The position numbers and the translations under genes are program-made. A DNA stretch of 62,131 bases, taken from the NCBI GenBank assembly GCA_947377725.1, contig CANCGX010000002.1, positions 1 through 62,131 of the forward strand, given 5' to 3'. Positions 25,422-34,539 of the stretch are shown here, one piece after another; the stretch's first letter is position 1; each line of letters begins with the position of its first letter. The stretch is from Actinomycetota bacterium. GTDB taxonomy: Bacteria > Actinomycetota > Actinomycetes > Nanopelagicales > Nanopelagicaceae. The notes below the pieces were generated by a model. It had not been told where the DNA came from and did not search any database. It saw only the letters and a list, made by a program, of their open reading frames with translations.

Positions 25422-26517
25422 GAGACCTCTTTCCTTTTCTAAACCGACGAAGTGATTTAAGTATCGCTGCGCCAAATAAAACGACTGCGGCGATAGTAGT
25501 AATCCATGTCGCAACTGGGCTTATAAAAGCAACAGTCAATGGGTAGGTAGTGGTTTGCCCAAAAACACTTCCATCTTTTGTCCGCAAAGTGACAGTAAAA
25601 CCAGAATCACCAGATGTATACGCCTTTACAGGAATCAATACCTGCATCTTTGATTTTGCTGGAATGGTAATTAATTTAATATCGTCGACAAAAATACGTT
25701 GATTTATCGAATTGATACTCAAATTAACAACTGTTGGCTTAGGAAAATCATTTGTAAGCGTTATAGGTAATTTTTGATTTGCAGAGGTGATTGTAAATTT
25801 TCCTCGCGATATACGAATCGAATCTCGCAATGTATTTAATTGTGCTGCTAAATCGTAAGCCAAAGTCTGTCTTTGTGTTTGGGTGATGGAAACACTCAAC
25901 AACTTCACTTGCGAGAGTTTGTAATTCTCTAACAATTGCGAATCCAAATATGAAGCAGAGGATTGAATGCGTGCTGAAGATAAATTAATTAGGCGTATTT
26001 GAGGACTTGTTAATGAGAAGTATTTCTTAGAGGCATATTGGGTAGGAGCGTATGTAAAGCGTCCTAATAAGGAGGTAAGGCGGCTAGCTGACACATCGAG
26101 AATATAACCTCGATCATGTGGCATGAATTTATTTACCCAATACTCACTTGGGTTAGAGTAAGGAAGAGCTTCAACGCGACCAATACTTGTAACTGTTTTT
26201 AAACGATTCATAAAAGCAGTTGCTGCCTCTTTACCTTTTCCTTCGCCCAAACCACTAACTTGATAGTTAATAGTCATAGCATTCACATCTTCAATAAAAG
26301 CAGGATCAATTTTCCAATTACTTACAAACGTACTCTTATGAAAAATTAGACTTCCATATTTTCCATCCGGTAATAAATCAGTTGCGAGCGCATCATCGAA
26401 AAAGGTTCCATCTAAATGCCGGTGTGATGGAGCAGTAAGTGTGACTGTTGTTGAGGCATGAGCGGAAAATGGAGTTAGCAAGAAAAGAGAGAGGAGAAGA
26501 ATGAAGAGCCTCTTCAT
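25408..26517 (-). CDS. Secreted membrane-anchored DUF6049-like protein
   Basis: 369 residues. Signal peptide at about residues 1-21 (LFILLLSLFLLTPFSAHA), a long extracytoplasmic region, and one C-terminal helix (about residues 330-350) followed by a basic tail RRFRKGKRSHEHR. No catalytic motif is visible. Position, directly upstream of murJ and downstream of a MutT4-like Nudix gene, matches the actinobacterial DUF6049 family, whose members are often 700-800 residues; this one is about half that. Role in envelope assembly is inferred from neighbours only. Confidence 0.65.
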   Translation of the reverse strand: MKRLFILLLSLFLLTPFSAHASTTVTLTAPSHRHLDGTFFDDALATDLLPDGKYGSLIFHKSTFVSNWKIDPAFIEDVNAMTINYQVSGLGEGKGKEAATAFMNRLKTVTSIGRVEALPYSNPSEYWVNKFMPHDRGYILDVSASRLTSLLGRFTYAPTQYASKKYFSLTSPQIRLINLSSARIQSSASYLDSQLLENYKLSQVKLLSVSITQTQRQTLAYDLAAQLNTLRDSIRISRGKFTITSANQKLPITLTNDFPKPTVVNLSINSINQRIFVDDIKLITIPAKSKMQVLIPVKAYTSGDSGFTVTLRTKDGSVFGQTTTYPLTVAFISPVATWITTIAAVVLFGAAILKSLRRFRKGKRSHEHR

Positions 26518-27107
26518 AAGTTCAGTTCACCTGATTTTGATATGAGCTTCTTTTCATCAGGGTAAGCAAGCAATCCGATAACTTCTTCAAGCGGGAACCA
26601 ACCCACATCGTCCACTTCAGTTACCTGTGGAGCAAGAACTCCACCAACTTCTTTAAAAAGATAATGGTGAACTGTTTTATGGATTCGCTTCCCACCGGCC
26701 ATAAACCAAAAATCAATCACACCTAAGGCCTTGGAAATCTCGCTTTCAATTCCTGTTTCCTCGTGAACTTCGCGAATCGCTGCCTGTTCAGGAGTTTCAC
26801 CCTCTTCAATATGGCCTTTTGGAAGTGACCACAGCAATCTTTGACCTGTTTGGTCCTTCAAATCTCTGCGACCAATCAACAGACCCTTGGTTCCGCTTTG
26901 ATCAATAACTAATCCCCCTGCGCTGACCTCATCTACGCGCTTTGCATACGGCTGCTTCTTTTTAGGAAGGGGTTTCTTTGGAGCATCAGAAATCGCTCCT
27001 GCTTGAGGATTAGGTGTAGTAGAAGGTGTAAGTGGGTTCGCTGGATTTCGTCTACGACGACGTTTTTTCCGCTTCGCTTCGCCACCCGCACCAGGTGCCG
27101 GGGTCAT
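26514..27107 (-). CDS. Nudix hydrolase, MutT4-like
   Basis: 197 residues from the ATG at 27107, which follows TACCCT by exactly 6 nt; the open frame continues upstream to 27233 but across the divergent gene. The first 60 residues are basic and proline-rich (KRKKRRRRRN), the rest is a Nudix domain with the box GHIEEGETPEQAAIREVHEE. It should hydrolyse a nucleoside diphosphate derivative; substrate unknown. Position beside the CCA-adding gene and murJ matches mycobacterial MutT4. Its end overlaps the next gene by 4 nt. Confidence 0.88.
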   Translation of the reverse strand: MTPAPGAGGEAKRKKRRRRRNPANPLTPSTTPNPQAGAISDAPKKPLPKKKQPYAKRVDEVSAGGLVIDQSGTKGLLIGRRDLKDQTGQRLLWSLPKGHIEEGETPEQAAIREVHEETGIESEISKALGVIDFWFMAGGKRIHKTVHHYLFKEVGGVLAPQVTEVDDVGWFPLEEVIGLLAYPDEKKLISKSGELNL

Positions 27108-27139
27108 AGAGCAAGGGTACTGCTCTAACCTTGGGTCTT
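27108..27139. promoter_or_regulatory. Divergent leaderless promoters, Nudix gene and cca
   Basis: Minus strand: TACCCT (27114-27119) and 6 nt to the Nudix ATG. Plus strand: TAACCT (27126-27131) and 8 nt to GTG at 27140. The two -10 elements are 6 bp apart, so the two polymerases would exclude each other. Confidence 0.5.
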
Positions 27140-28582
27140 GTGAGTACCCCGCGAGAAATTGCACAGGAACTTGCGATTGCCACCTTGCTTGAGAAGGTGC
27201 CCATCGCAAGCACTTTGGCATCATCCTTTTCACAAGCCGGATTCACACTTGCCCTCGTGGGAGGGCCGGTTCGCGACGCAATCCTCGGGCGACTTGGCAA
27301 CGATTTAGATTTCACAACAAATGCGCGACCAGACGAGACAAAAAAGATTCTCAAAGCATGGGCTGATTCAATATGGGAGACAGGTGCAGCGTTCGGAACA
27401 ATCGCAGGCAAGAAAGGCGATGTAACCGTAGAGGTCACAACATACCGAAGCGAAAATTATGACCCCCAATCTCGCAAGCCCGAAGTAAATTTTGGAGATT
27501 CAATACAAGGCGATCTCTCCCGAAGAGACTTCACAATAAATTGTCTTGCTCTTGAATTAACAACAACACCACCAGAATTCATAGATCTTTTCGATGGAGT
27601 TGGAGATTTAGCAAAAAGAGTATTGCGCGCTCCAGGAGATCCCGATGTTTTATTCGGAGATGACCCACTGCGAATGATGAGAGCGGCGCGATTTGCATCT
27701 CAATTGGAATTTGATGTCGATCCAACAGTTATCGATTCAATGAAGCGCATGGCCGATCGAATTACAATTGTTTCAGCAGAACGAGTTCATGATGAACTTA
27801 TCAAATTATTAATGTCACCAAATCCCCGCCTTGGTTTGACGTTAATGGTTGAAACAGGTTTAGCGAATTATGTCCTGCCTGAATTACCAAAGCTAAAACT
27901 AGAAGTAGATGAACACCACCATCATAAAGATGTGTATGAACACACACTTACAGTTCTTGAACAAGCTATTGCACTTGAACATCGCCTAGGCGGGCCAAAT
28001 CTTGTCATTAGGCTTGCCGCCCTTTTGCACGATATTGGTAAACCCAAAACTCGTGAATTAATTCCCGGTGGAGGAGTTTCTTTTCACCACCACGAAGTTG
28101 TTGGTTCGCGGATGGCCAAAGAAAGACTTCGTGCACTTCGATTCGATAATCAAACAATCGGAGATGTATCAAAGTTGGTTTTTCTGCATCTACGTTTTCA
28201 TGGTTATGCAGGAGGCGAATGGACCGACTCGGCTGTTCGAAGATATGTAAGAGACGCGGAAGATTTGCTTGATCATTTACATGTACTGACACGAGCTGAC
28301 TGCACTACGCGCAACCACCGTAAAGCCGCAGCGCTTGCCGCAACTTATGACTCCCTAGAAGAGCGCATTTCACGGCTTCGAGAGGAAGAAGAACTCAATT
28401 CCATTCGACCAGATGTTGATGGTAATGAAATTATGAAGATATTGAATATTCCAGCCTCTCCACTAGTGGGCAAGGCCTACACCTACATGCTGGAACTTCG
28501 ACTTGAGCGCGGACCGCTCGGCGAAGATCAAGCGCGCGTTGAATTACTTAATTGGTGGAGTCAGAATGGGCCGCAAAAGTAG
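27140..28582 (+). CDS. cca: CCA-adding enzyme (tRNA nucleotidyltransferase)
   Basis: 480 residues from GTG at 27140; a TTG at 27131 is in frame but lies in the -10 element. The class II nucleotidyltransferase motif is LVGGPVRDAILGRLGNDLDF, followed by RRDFTINCLA, an RMMRAARFA segment, and an HD domain with ALLHDIGKP. It repairs or builds the 3' CCA of tRNAs, needed here because the tRNA-Ala and tRNA-Ile genes do not encode CCA. The HD domain may add phosphatase activity. Overlaps the convergent MFS gene by 35 bp. Confidence 0.94.
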   Translation: MSTPREIAQELAIATLLEKVPIASTLASSFSQAGFTLALVGGPVRDAILGRLGNDLDFTTNARPDETKKILKAWADSIWETGAAFGTIAGKKGDVTVEVTTYRSENYDPQSRKPEVNFGDSIQGDLSRRDFTINCLALELTTTPPEFIDLFDGVGDLAKRVLRAPGDPDVLFGDDPLRMMRAARFASQLEFDVDPTVIDSMKRMADRITIVSAERVHDELIKLLMSPNPRLGLTLMVETGLANYVLPELPKLKLEVDEHHHHKDVYEHTLTVLEQAIALEHRLGGPNLVIRLAALLHDIGKPKTRELIPGGGVSFHHHEVVGSRMAKERLRALRFDNQTIGDVSKLVFLHLRFHGYAGGEWTDSAVRRYVRDAEDLLDHLHVLTRADCTTRNHRKAAALAATYDSLEERISRLREEEELNSIRPDVDGNEIMKILNIPASPLVGKAYTYMLELRLERGPLGEDQARVELLNWWSQNGPQK

Positions 28583-29813
28583 TTTTTCCGAGCAACAACC
28601 AGGAAGTGGCGCCAAAAGTTCCAATAATCAACAACGGTAAAACGAGTGATTTTCCGGAATTTGGGAGAGTAGCCGCAGCTACACAAGCACCAATCACAAT
28701 TGCCGCATTCACGGCCATGTCATAAAAAGCAAAAACTCTTCCTCTAAATTCATCCGCAATATTGGTCTGCACCAAAGCATCATTAGTAACTTTCACGGCC
28801 TGACCAGTACATGCGAGAAAAAATGCCGTTATACCGAGTGTGTAAACGTTCGGCCAAAGAACATATAAAAGTAAAGTCGGTGTTGCGATCACCATTGCAA
28901 TTCGAATCCACAAATGTCGCCCAAATTTACGAACTAGCGCCGGACTAATAAAGGCACCTAACGCAATTCCACAACCAGCAATCGTTAACATGGCAGCGAA
29001 TCCAGAGAGGCCAGCATCAGGGTTGTGTGAATCGTGATACGTGTTTCTTTCCAACAACAAGACCATCATTGTTAGTGATGTTAATCCACCTCGTTGAATT
29101 GCAGTTGCAGCAATTCCTCTAAGCGAATCTTTATGAGATTTAAGAATGTTAAATCCTTCAATCATCTCTTTCCAACCAGCTTCTTGAACAGTGCTTTCAA
29201 GCTCCCTCGGTCCGATCTCGAATCTGCGCAGTCGCCTTGCAAGCAAACCGCTCAACATGTATCCGAGACCGGCAGTAAGAACGATAAATCCCGCGGAGTG
29301 GTCACTTGAAATTCGAGAGTCAAGAATTTTCTTTAATCCAATTCCTATTCCCCCACCGAGGACTACTCCGACGGTCCCACCAGTTACCGAAAGAGCATTT
29401 GCGATTACAAGTTTCTCTTTAAGGACAACCAATGGAAGGCCAGCAGATAGACCCGCAAGAATCAAACGATTAATTCCAAAAGCAATTAACACAACAAGAG
29501 TGAGGAGAGCGCCGGTGCTACTTCTCGAAACCAGTAGCGCAATGATGATCAAATTGGCGGCACGAAAGTAATTTGAGAATTGAATAATTCTTTGCCGTGA
29601 AAAACGATCAAGGAGAGTGCCAACATATGGACCCACAATTGAATAAGGGAGCAACACGACTGAAAAAGCGAGAGCGGCCGCAACAGGATTTGTTTGGCGT
29701 TCTGGGGAGAAGAGCACAAAGGATGCGAGCGCGGATTGAAAGACCCCATCATTTAGTTGGCCAATCCAACGAACTGCAAGCAGTTTCGATAATCCACTTC
29801 TTGCGAAATCCAT
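28548..29813 (-). CDS. Major facilitator superfamily transporter
   Basis: 421 residues with about twelve membrane helices. Loop motif A-like sequence GPYVGTLLDRFSRQR after the second helix is typical of MFS drug-efflux type carriers. The substrate cannot be read. ATG at 29813 follows TAGGCT by exactly 6 nt. Divergent from the DUF5318 gene; its end overlaps cca by 35 bp. Confidence 0.85.
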   Translation of the reverse strand: MDFARSGLSKLLAVRWIGQLNDGVFQSALASFVLFSPERQTNPVAAALAFSVVLLPYSIVGPYVGTLLDRFSRQRIIQFSNYFRAANLIIIALLVSRSSTGALLTLVVLIAFGINRLILAGLSAGLPLVVLKEKLVIANALSVTGGTVGVVLGGGIGIGLKKILDSRISSDHSAGFIVLTAGLGYMLSGLLARRLRRFEIGPRELESTVQEAGWKEMIEGFNILKSHKDSLRGIAATAIQRGGLTSLTMMVLLLERNTYHDSHNPDAGLSGFAAMLTIAGCGIALGAFISPALVRKFGRHLWIRIAMVIATPTLLLYVLWPNVYTLGITAFFLACTGQAVKVTNDALVQTNIADEFRGRVFAFYDMAVNAAIVIGACVAAATLPNSGKSLVLPLLIIGTFGATSWLLLGKTTFAAHSDSTN

Positions 29814-29819
29814 GACGTT

Positions 29820-29854
29820 AGCCTAGTAATTGAAATAGGTTTATTCTTAATCCC
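29820..29854. promoter_or_regulatory. Divergent leaderless promoters, MFS gene and DUF5318 gene
   Basis: Minus strand: TAGGCT (29820-29825), 6 nt to ATG at 29813. Plus strand: TATTCT (29842-29847), 7 nt to ATG at 29855. Confidence 0.5.
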
Positions 29855-30277
29855 ATGTGGTCGAAGCGGGATTCAATTGACTATTCATTGAAACGTCGCG
29901 CCACTCTGGTCGGATACTTCAAGGGCACAACACCCGGAAACGATGTTTGTGACGCCGACCCATATCTAAAGCTTGCTGCTAAATATCATGGCGAGAAAGT
30001 AGACCGCCCATGTCCAATCTGCAGAAAAACAAAGATGGTGGTTTTGCACTACGCCTTCGGAGATCAACTCGGCCAATACTCAGGTCGCATCAAGTCCACC
30101 ATTGAACTCAACGAAATGCAGAGCGAATATGGAGAATTCCGCGTCTATGTTGTCGAAGTCTGCATGGGTTGCCATTGGCACCACCTCATCCAGAGTTTTA
30201 GATTGGGCGACGGTCGATTCCGTAAACCCCCTCGCCGAGTCCGCACGCTTGAAGATGATGATTTCATCCAGCGTTAG
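29855..30277 (+). CDS. DUF5318 family protein with zinc-ribbon cysteines
   Basis: 140 residues. Two cysteine pairs, CPICRK (about residue 53) and CMGCHWHH (about residue 107), suggest a bound zinc. The rest matches the actinobacterial DUF5318 family (mycobacterial Rv0049 type), always found before ponA. No enzymatic motif. Function unknown; context suggests a link to envelope synthesis or division. The PBP gene starts 23 nt later with its own -10 in the spacer. Confidence 0.85.
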   Translation: MWSKRDSIDYSLKRRATLVGYFKGTTPGNDVCDADPYLKLAAKYHGEKVDRPCPICRKTKMVVLHYAFGDQLGQYSGRIKSTIELNEMQSEYGEFRVYVVEVCMGCHWHHLIQSFRLGDGRFRKPPRRVRTLEDDDFIQR

Positions 30278-30288
30278 CCTCAAGCCGG

Positions 30289-30300
30289 TAGCCTTAAACC
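30289..30300 (+). promoter_or_regulatory. Leaderless -10 element for the class A PBP
   Basis: TAGCCT at 30289-30294, 6 nt, then GTG at 30301. No Shine-Dalgarno sequence. Confidence 0.5.
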
Positions 30301-32322
30301 GTGGCGCTTAAAGACTCAATTCTCGGTTTTCTCCGACATCACCGAGACAACATCCTGAAATACGGAATCCGCGGATCCATATTCATTTTCGGATTACTTT
30401 TTGTTGCCGCCTCTTTTGTTTTTACATACGCTTATTTCACAGTTGGAATTCCTGATCCAAAAGCTTTTGTTAATTCACAATCCACCATTATTCAATATGC
30501 AGATGGAACCGAATTGGGTCGAATAGGTTCTGAAAACCGAACGATTGTCCCGCTGGCAAAAATTCCTCTTAATCTTCGTCACGCAGTTTTAGCTGCTGAA
30601 GATCGCAATTTCTATTCAGAGCATGCGTTTAGTCCTCAAGGACTTGCCCGCGCTATTTGGGACAATATAAAAAGTTTAGGAAATGGTGGTGGAGGATCCA
30701 CAATCACACAGCAGTATGCAAAAACTGCATTCTTAACTCCAGAGCGAAGTATTCAGCGCAAGATAAAAGAAATAGTTATCGCGATTAAATTAGAAGAACA
30801 ACAATCAAAAGATCAGATTTTAGAAAATTATCTCAACACAATTTGGTTTGGCCGTGGTTCATATGGCGTTCAAACTGCAGCACAAACGTACTTTGGAAGA
30901 AACGTCAATCAGCTAAGCGTTGCCCAAGATGCAATGCTTGCTTCGATTCTACGGTCACCTAACTATTACGGACCTTCATATACAGATGGGCTAAATCGCC
31001 TCAAAGCAAGATGGCAATATGTAATTGATGGAATGGTTAAAGAAGGTTGGCTTGACGCTGCAAAAGCAAAAGCAATGAAATTTCCAACCATTGCTCCAAA
31101 GGTGACATCGGGTGCGCTGGCTGGACCTAAAGGTTATTTGATGGCGTATGTATCGGCCGAATTGTTAAAACTTGGATTTACAGACTCACAACTTCAGGTT
31201 GGCGGGCTTGTTGTAAAAACAACACTGGAACCTCGCGCACAAATGGCAGCACAAGATGCTGTGTTAAAGAGAATCCCAACTAAAGCTCCTGCAGATCTTC
31301 GAGTAGCACTTGTTTCTATTCGCCCAGGTACCGGTGAAATTGTTGCAATGTATGGTGGCCGCGATTATTTGCAATCACAACTAAACAATGCAACCCAATC
31401 CACAACCCAAGCTGGCTCATCATTTAAGCCATTCGCCCTGATTGCAGCTCTGCAAAACGGGATTTCACTTCAATCAACGTGGCTAGGTTCATCGCCCGCT
31501 GTTTATGACGATCCGAATGCAAATACTATTTATTCTGTCTATAACTACAGCAACGAGCAATTTGGAAAAATTAATTTGCTGGACGCAACTGCTCACTCAG
31601 TAAATACAGTCTTCGTTCCACTCGGAATGAAAGCTGGTCTACAGAATGTTGTAGACGTTGCGCGAAAAGCAGGAATTCCAGAATCTGTGCAAATGTGGGC
31701 GACGCCATCGGTTTCACTTGGTGTTGCAAGTCCACACGTCATCGACGTAGCAAGTGCTTACGCAACATTTGCTGCTCAAGGCATCTACGCAAAACCATTT
31801 ATGGTTAAAGAAGTTCTAGGTGCGAATCAAGGAGTTCTTTTTGAGTCTCGCATCCAAGCACAACAAGTATTTAGCGCAGATGTAATGGCAGACTTAACGT
31901 CTGCACTTCAAGGAGTTGTTAAGTATGGAACAGGTGGGGCTGCTGTTAATGGGCTAAACCGACCAGCTGCAGGAAAGACTGGAACTACAACAGATAACGC
32001 TTCTGCATGGTTCAACGGATACACGCCTCAGCTTGCAACATCTGTAGCTTTATTTAGAAATGACGGCACGCAGACATTGAATGGGATTGGCGGTTTGGGT
32101 GCTGTAACGGGAGGTTCCTACCCAGCTCAAATCTGGAATTCCTATACAAAAGTTACTCTCAAGGGAGCGCCAATCATTGCTTTCCCTGCGCCTGCAAATA
32201 TTGGTGGAACTGAACCGACTGATTTCACAACGGCTGTGCCAACACTTGATCCATCACTTGCCGTTAAACCAACTTCTGGTTTAAAGAAAACTGCCAGCCC
32301 TAAGCCAACTAAAAAGAATTAA
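30301..32322 (+). CDS. ponA: Bifunctional class A penicillin-binding protein (PonA-like)
   Basis: 673 residues from GTG. One membrane anchor at about residues 24-48. The glycosyltransferase domain has AAEDRNFYSEHAF with the catalytic Glu and GGSTITQQYAKT; the transpeptidase domain has SSFK at 373-376, SVN in AHSVNTVFV, and KTGTT. It polymerises and cross-links peptidoglycan. The tail (DPSLAVKPTSGLKKTASPKPTKK) is a lysine-proline linker without PASTA domain. The next gene begins on the base after its stop. Confidence 0.96.
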   Translation: MALKDSILGFLRHHRDNILKYGIRGSIFIFGLLFVAASFVFTYAYFTVGIPDPKAFVNSQSTIIQYADGTELGRIGSENRTIVPLAKIPLNLRHAVLAAEDRNFYSEHAFSPQGLARAIWDNIKSLGNGGGGSTITQQYAKTAFLTPERSIQRKIKEIVIAIKLEEQQSKDQILENYLNTIWFGRGSYGVQTAAQTYFGRNVNQLSVAQDAMLASILRSPNYYGPSYTDGLNRLKARWQYVIDGMVKEGWLDAAKAKAMKFPTIAPKVTSGALAGPKGYLMAYVSAELLKLGFTDSQLQVGGLVVKTTLEPRAQMAAQDAVLKRIPTKAPADLRVALVSIRPGTGEIVAMYGGRDYLQSQLNNATQSTTQAGSSFKPFALIAALQNGISLQSTWLGSSPAVYDDPNANTIYSVYNYSNEQFGKINLLDATAHSVNTVFVPLGMKAGLQNVVDVARKAGIPESVQMWATPSVSLGVASPHVIDVASAYATFAAQGIYAKPFMVKEVLGANQGVLFESRIQAQQVFSADVMADLTSALQGVVKYGTGGAAVNGLNRPAAGKTGTTTDNASAWFNGYTPQLATSVALFRNDGTQTLNGIGGLGAVTGGSYPAQIWNSYTKVTLKGAPIIAFPAPANIGGTEPTDFTTAVPTLDPSLAVKPTSGLKKTASPKPTKKN

Positions 32323-33519
32323 ATGAAACTTAAGTTCGCGACAAAATCAATCATTTTGTTAGCGCTCGCAGCCTCTCTTCTGTCGTTTGCAAAATTTGAT
32401 CATTGCTACAAGACCAATTGGGCTTCTCCCGATGTATACGTCCATGCTTGTTATTCCGACCTACCTGCACTTTTTGGCGGGCGCGATTTAATTCATCACA
32501 CCTGGCCTTATTCTTCAAGCGTTAATGCTGTCGAGTACCCACCACTAACTGGTGTAGTTATGTGGGCCACTTCATTAGTGACACCTGACGGGAAAAATAC
32601 TTATAGGTATTACTTCCTGATCAACGCACTCTTACTCGGATTCCTCCTCATTGGAACTTCATTAATTATGGCGCGACTTAAACCAGATTTTTGGTACTTA
32701 CTCCCAATCTCTCCTGCCGTGATTTTATCTTTATATATTAATTGGGATATGTGGGCTGTGATTGCTACAGTTGCTTCAATATATTGGTTTGAAAAAAAGA
32801 ATTACACAAATAGCGCAATTGTTTTAGGAATTAGTATTGCAACAAAGATTTTCCCAATAGTCTTGTTGGTTCCAATAGTCTTGATTTTTATTCGGCGTAA
32901 TCAAATTCAACGAGCTATCAAATTCTCTGTTATTTCTCTTGGCACGGGTTTGTTGATCAACCTGCCATTCATGTTGCTTAACCATGCCGGGTGGTGGAGA
33001 TTCTTTAAATTAAATGGCGAGCGCGGATCGGATTTTGGCTCACTCTGGTACGCACTCCAACTTCTCGGATTTTTCCACCCGAATGGAAATCTCAACTCGA
33101 TTTCACTTTTAACTTTTCTCGTTGGTATCGCAGCATTTGCAGTCTATTTCTTTGGACTAGCTCGCACCCCAACTCTTGCAACTTCAGCATTTACAATCGT
33201 TGCTATTTTTACAATTGCGAGCAAGGTTTATTCGCCCCAATATGTTTTATGGCTGACACCGCTTGCAATTTTGGCGATGCGAGGAATCCAAGATCGAAAA
33301 GTATTTTGGATTTGGCAAGGCTCTGAAGTTTTGTATCACGTGGCGGTCTGGGAGTACTTGGCCAAATTCTCTGGTTCGCATTTTGGGCTTGAGCCAAAGG
33401 CTTACGCGATTATCAGTCTCATCAGAATTGCGGCCACGATTTACTTCGTTATCGCTCTTTCCACACGCTCAAAGGCTCCACAGATGGTCGAATTTCTCTC
33501 TTCTTCCATAGATGGATAG
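32323..33519 (+). CDS. Polyprenol-phosphate-dependent glycosyltransferase, GT87/DUF2029-like
   Basis: 398 residues, about ten membrane helices. The first extracytoplasmic loop carries acidic and aromatic residues (WASPDVYVHACYSDLPALF, then VEYPPLTG), the arrangement seen in GT-C fold enzymes where an Asp or Glu is catalytic. Matches the mycobacterial Rv0051 position between ponA and rpsF. Probably transfers a mannose-type sugar in envelope glycan synthesis; the substrate is inferred from the family. Starts with zero gap after the PBP stop. Confidence 0.75.
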   Translation: MKLKFATKSIILLALAASLLSFAKFDHCYKTNWASPDVYVHACYSDLPALFGGRDLIHHTWPYSSSVNAVEYPPLTGVVMWATSLVTPDGKNTYRYYFLINALLLGFLLIGTSLIMARLKPDFWYLLPISPAVILSLYINWDMWAVIATVASIYWFEKKNYTNSAIVLGISIATKIFPIVLLVPIVLIFIRRNQIQRAIKFSVISLGTGLLINLPFMLLNHAGWWRFFKLNGERGSDFGSLWYALQLLGFFHPNGNLNSISLLTFLVGIAAFAVYFFGLARTPTLATSAFTIVAIFTIASKVYSPQYVLWLTPLAILAMRGIQDRKVFWIWQGSEVLYHVAVWEYLAKFSGSHFGLEPKAYAIISLIRIAATIYFVIALSTRSKAPQMVEFLSSSIDG

Positions 33520-33528
33520 GCTTACCCT
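33517..33528 (+). promoter_or_regulatory. Candidate promoter of the rpsF operon
   Basis: Adjacent -10-like hexamers TAGGCT (33517-33522) and TACCCT (33523-33528) just after the GT87 gene; transcription from either would give a leader of about 105-110 nt before rpsF. Confidence 0.4.
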
Positions 33529-33540
33529 CCCTTCCGAAAC

Positions 33541-33619
33541 GGACTGCTTCCAATGAAGCAGAAACGACGGCAGGTCGCATAACCCTCCTGCCGCGGAAAT
33601 GCCGTGGCCGCTTTAGTCC
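33541..33619 (+). ncRNA. Structured leader RNA upstream of rpsF (candidate S6:S18 autoregulatory site)
   Basis: Several pairings can be drawn: hairpin CTGCTTC/GAAGCAG (33544-33550 with 33555-33561), hairpin CGGCAGG/CCTGCCG (33568-33574 with 33587-33593, 12-nt loop), a small GCGG/CCGT hairpin (33593-33605), and an alternative closing stem GGACT/AGTCC (33541-33545 with 33615-33619). The ribosome site AGGAGG follows. Leaders of rpsF operons in other phyla bind the S6:S18 complex through a CCG-containing hairpin; this may be an equivalent, inferred from position. Confidence 0.5.
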
Positions 33620-33639
33620 AGAGGAGGTGGGGTTAACAC

Positions 33640-33924
33640 ATGCGTCATTATGAAATCATGGTCATCCTCGACCCTGAGTTAGAAGAACGTACAGTTCAGC
33701 CAAGCCTTGAGACCTATCTCAAGATCATCAAAGATTCTGGTGGTCGCGTCGACAAGCTCGACATTTGGGGTAAGCGTCGCATGACCTTCGAAATTAATAA
33801 GAAGGCAGAAGGCATTTACGCTGTTGCAGATCTGCACTGTGGTCCAGAAGCAATCAAAGAGTTGGATCGTCAACTTAATTTGAATGAATCTGTTCTACGC
33901 ACAAAAGTTGTACGTCCAGAATAA
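33640..33924 (+). CDS. rpsF: 30S ribosomal protein S6
   Basis: 94 residues, begins MRHYEIMVILDPELEE and has the S6 core DIWGKRRMTFEINKKAEG. Binds 16S rRNA together with S18, encoded two genes downstream. Strong ribosome site GAGGAGGTGGGG. First gene of rpsF-ssb-rpsR-rplI. Confidence 0.97.
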   Translation: MRHYEIMVILDPELEERTVQPSLETYLKIIKDSGGRVDKLDIWGKRRMTFEINKKAEGIYAVADLHCGPEAIKELDRQLNLNESVLRTKVVRPE

Positions 33925-33971
33925 TTCCTAAAAAGTAGCCGAAAAGATAAGTAGAGAGAAAAGGAAAAGAT

Positions 33972-34475
33972 ATGGCAGCCGGAGATACAAACATCACGAT
34001 TATTGGCAATCTTGTTAATGATCCAGAACTTCGATTCACACCTAGCGGTGCTGCAGTCGCAAAGTTCACCGTGGCTTCAACACCACGTTATCTCGATAAG
34101 GCAACAAACGAGTGGAAAGATGGCGACAGCCTATTTCTACAGTGCCAGATTTGGCGTCAAGCAGCTGAAAACGTTGCAGAGTCACTAACTCGCGGAATGC
34201 GTGTTCTTGTTTCTGGTCGTCTTAAGCAACGCTCATATGAAACAAAGGAAGGCGAGAAGCGCACAGTATTTGAAGTGGAAGTTGATGAAGTAGGTCCATC
34301 TCTTCGCAACGCCACTGCAAAGGTCACCAAGACAACACGTCAAGGTGGATCAACTGGCGGATTCTCAACTCCCGTTGCATCATCAGCGTCAGATTCATCA
34401 GATGATCCTTGGTCAGCTGCACCAGTAGGTGGCGGTTGGGCAACAACAGGATCAGACGATCAACCTCCGTTTTAA
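33972..34475 (+). CDS. ssb: Single-stranded DNA-binding protein
   Basis: 167 residues. OB fold over about residues 1-110 (NITIIGNLVNDPELRFTPSG, LFLQCQIWRQAAENVAESL, RVLVSGRLKQRSYETKEG), a glycine/serine-rich linker, and the acidic tip DDQPPF that recruits replication and repair partners. Located in the ribosomal-protein operon as in other actinobacteria. AAAGGAAAAG serves as ribosome site. Confidence 0.97.
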   Translation: MAAGDTNITIIGNLVNDPELRFTPSGAAVAKFTVASTPRYLDKATNEWKDGDSLFLQCQIWRQAAENVAESLTRGMRVLVSGRLKQRSYETKEGEKRTVFEVEVDEVGPSLRNATAKVTKTTRQGGSTGGFSTPVASSASDSSDDPWSAAPVGGGWATTGSDDQPPF

Positions 34476-34539
34476 AAACACAATTAATTAACCAACCATT
34501 CTCGGGTTCTATCCGAGGCATCCCAAAAGGAGCACCACA

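Noticed and set aside
34501..34517. Small hairpin CTCGG/CCGAG between ssb and rpsR
   Set aside because: Only five pairs and no T-run; not strong enough to annotate.
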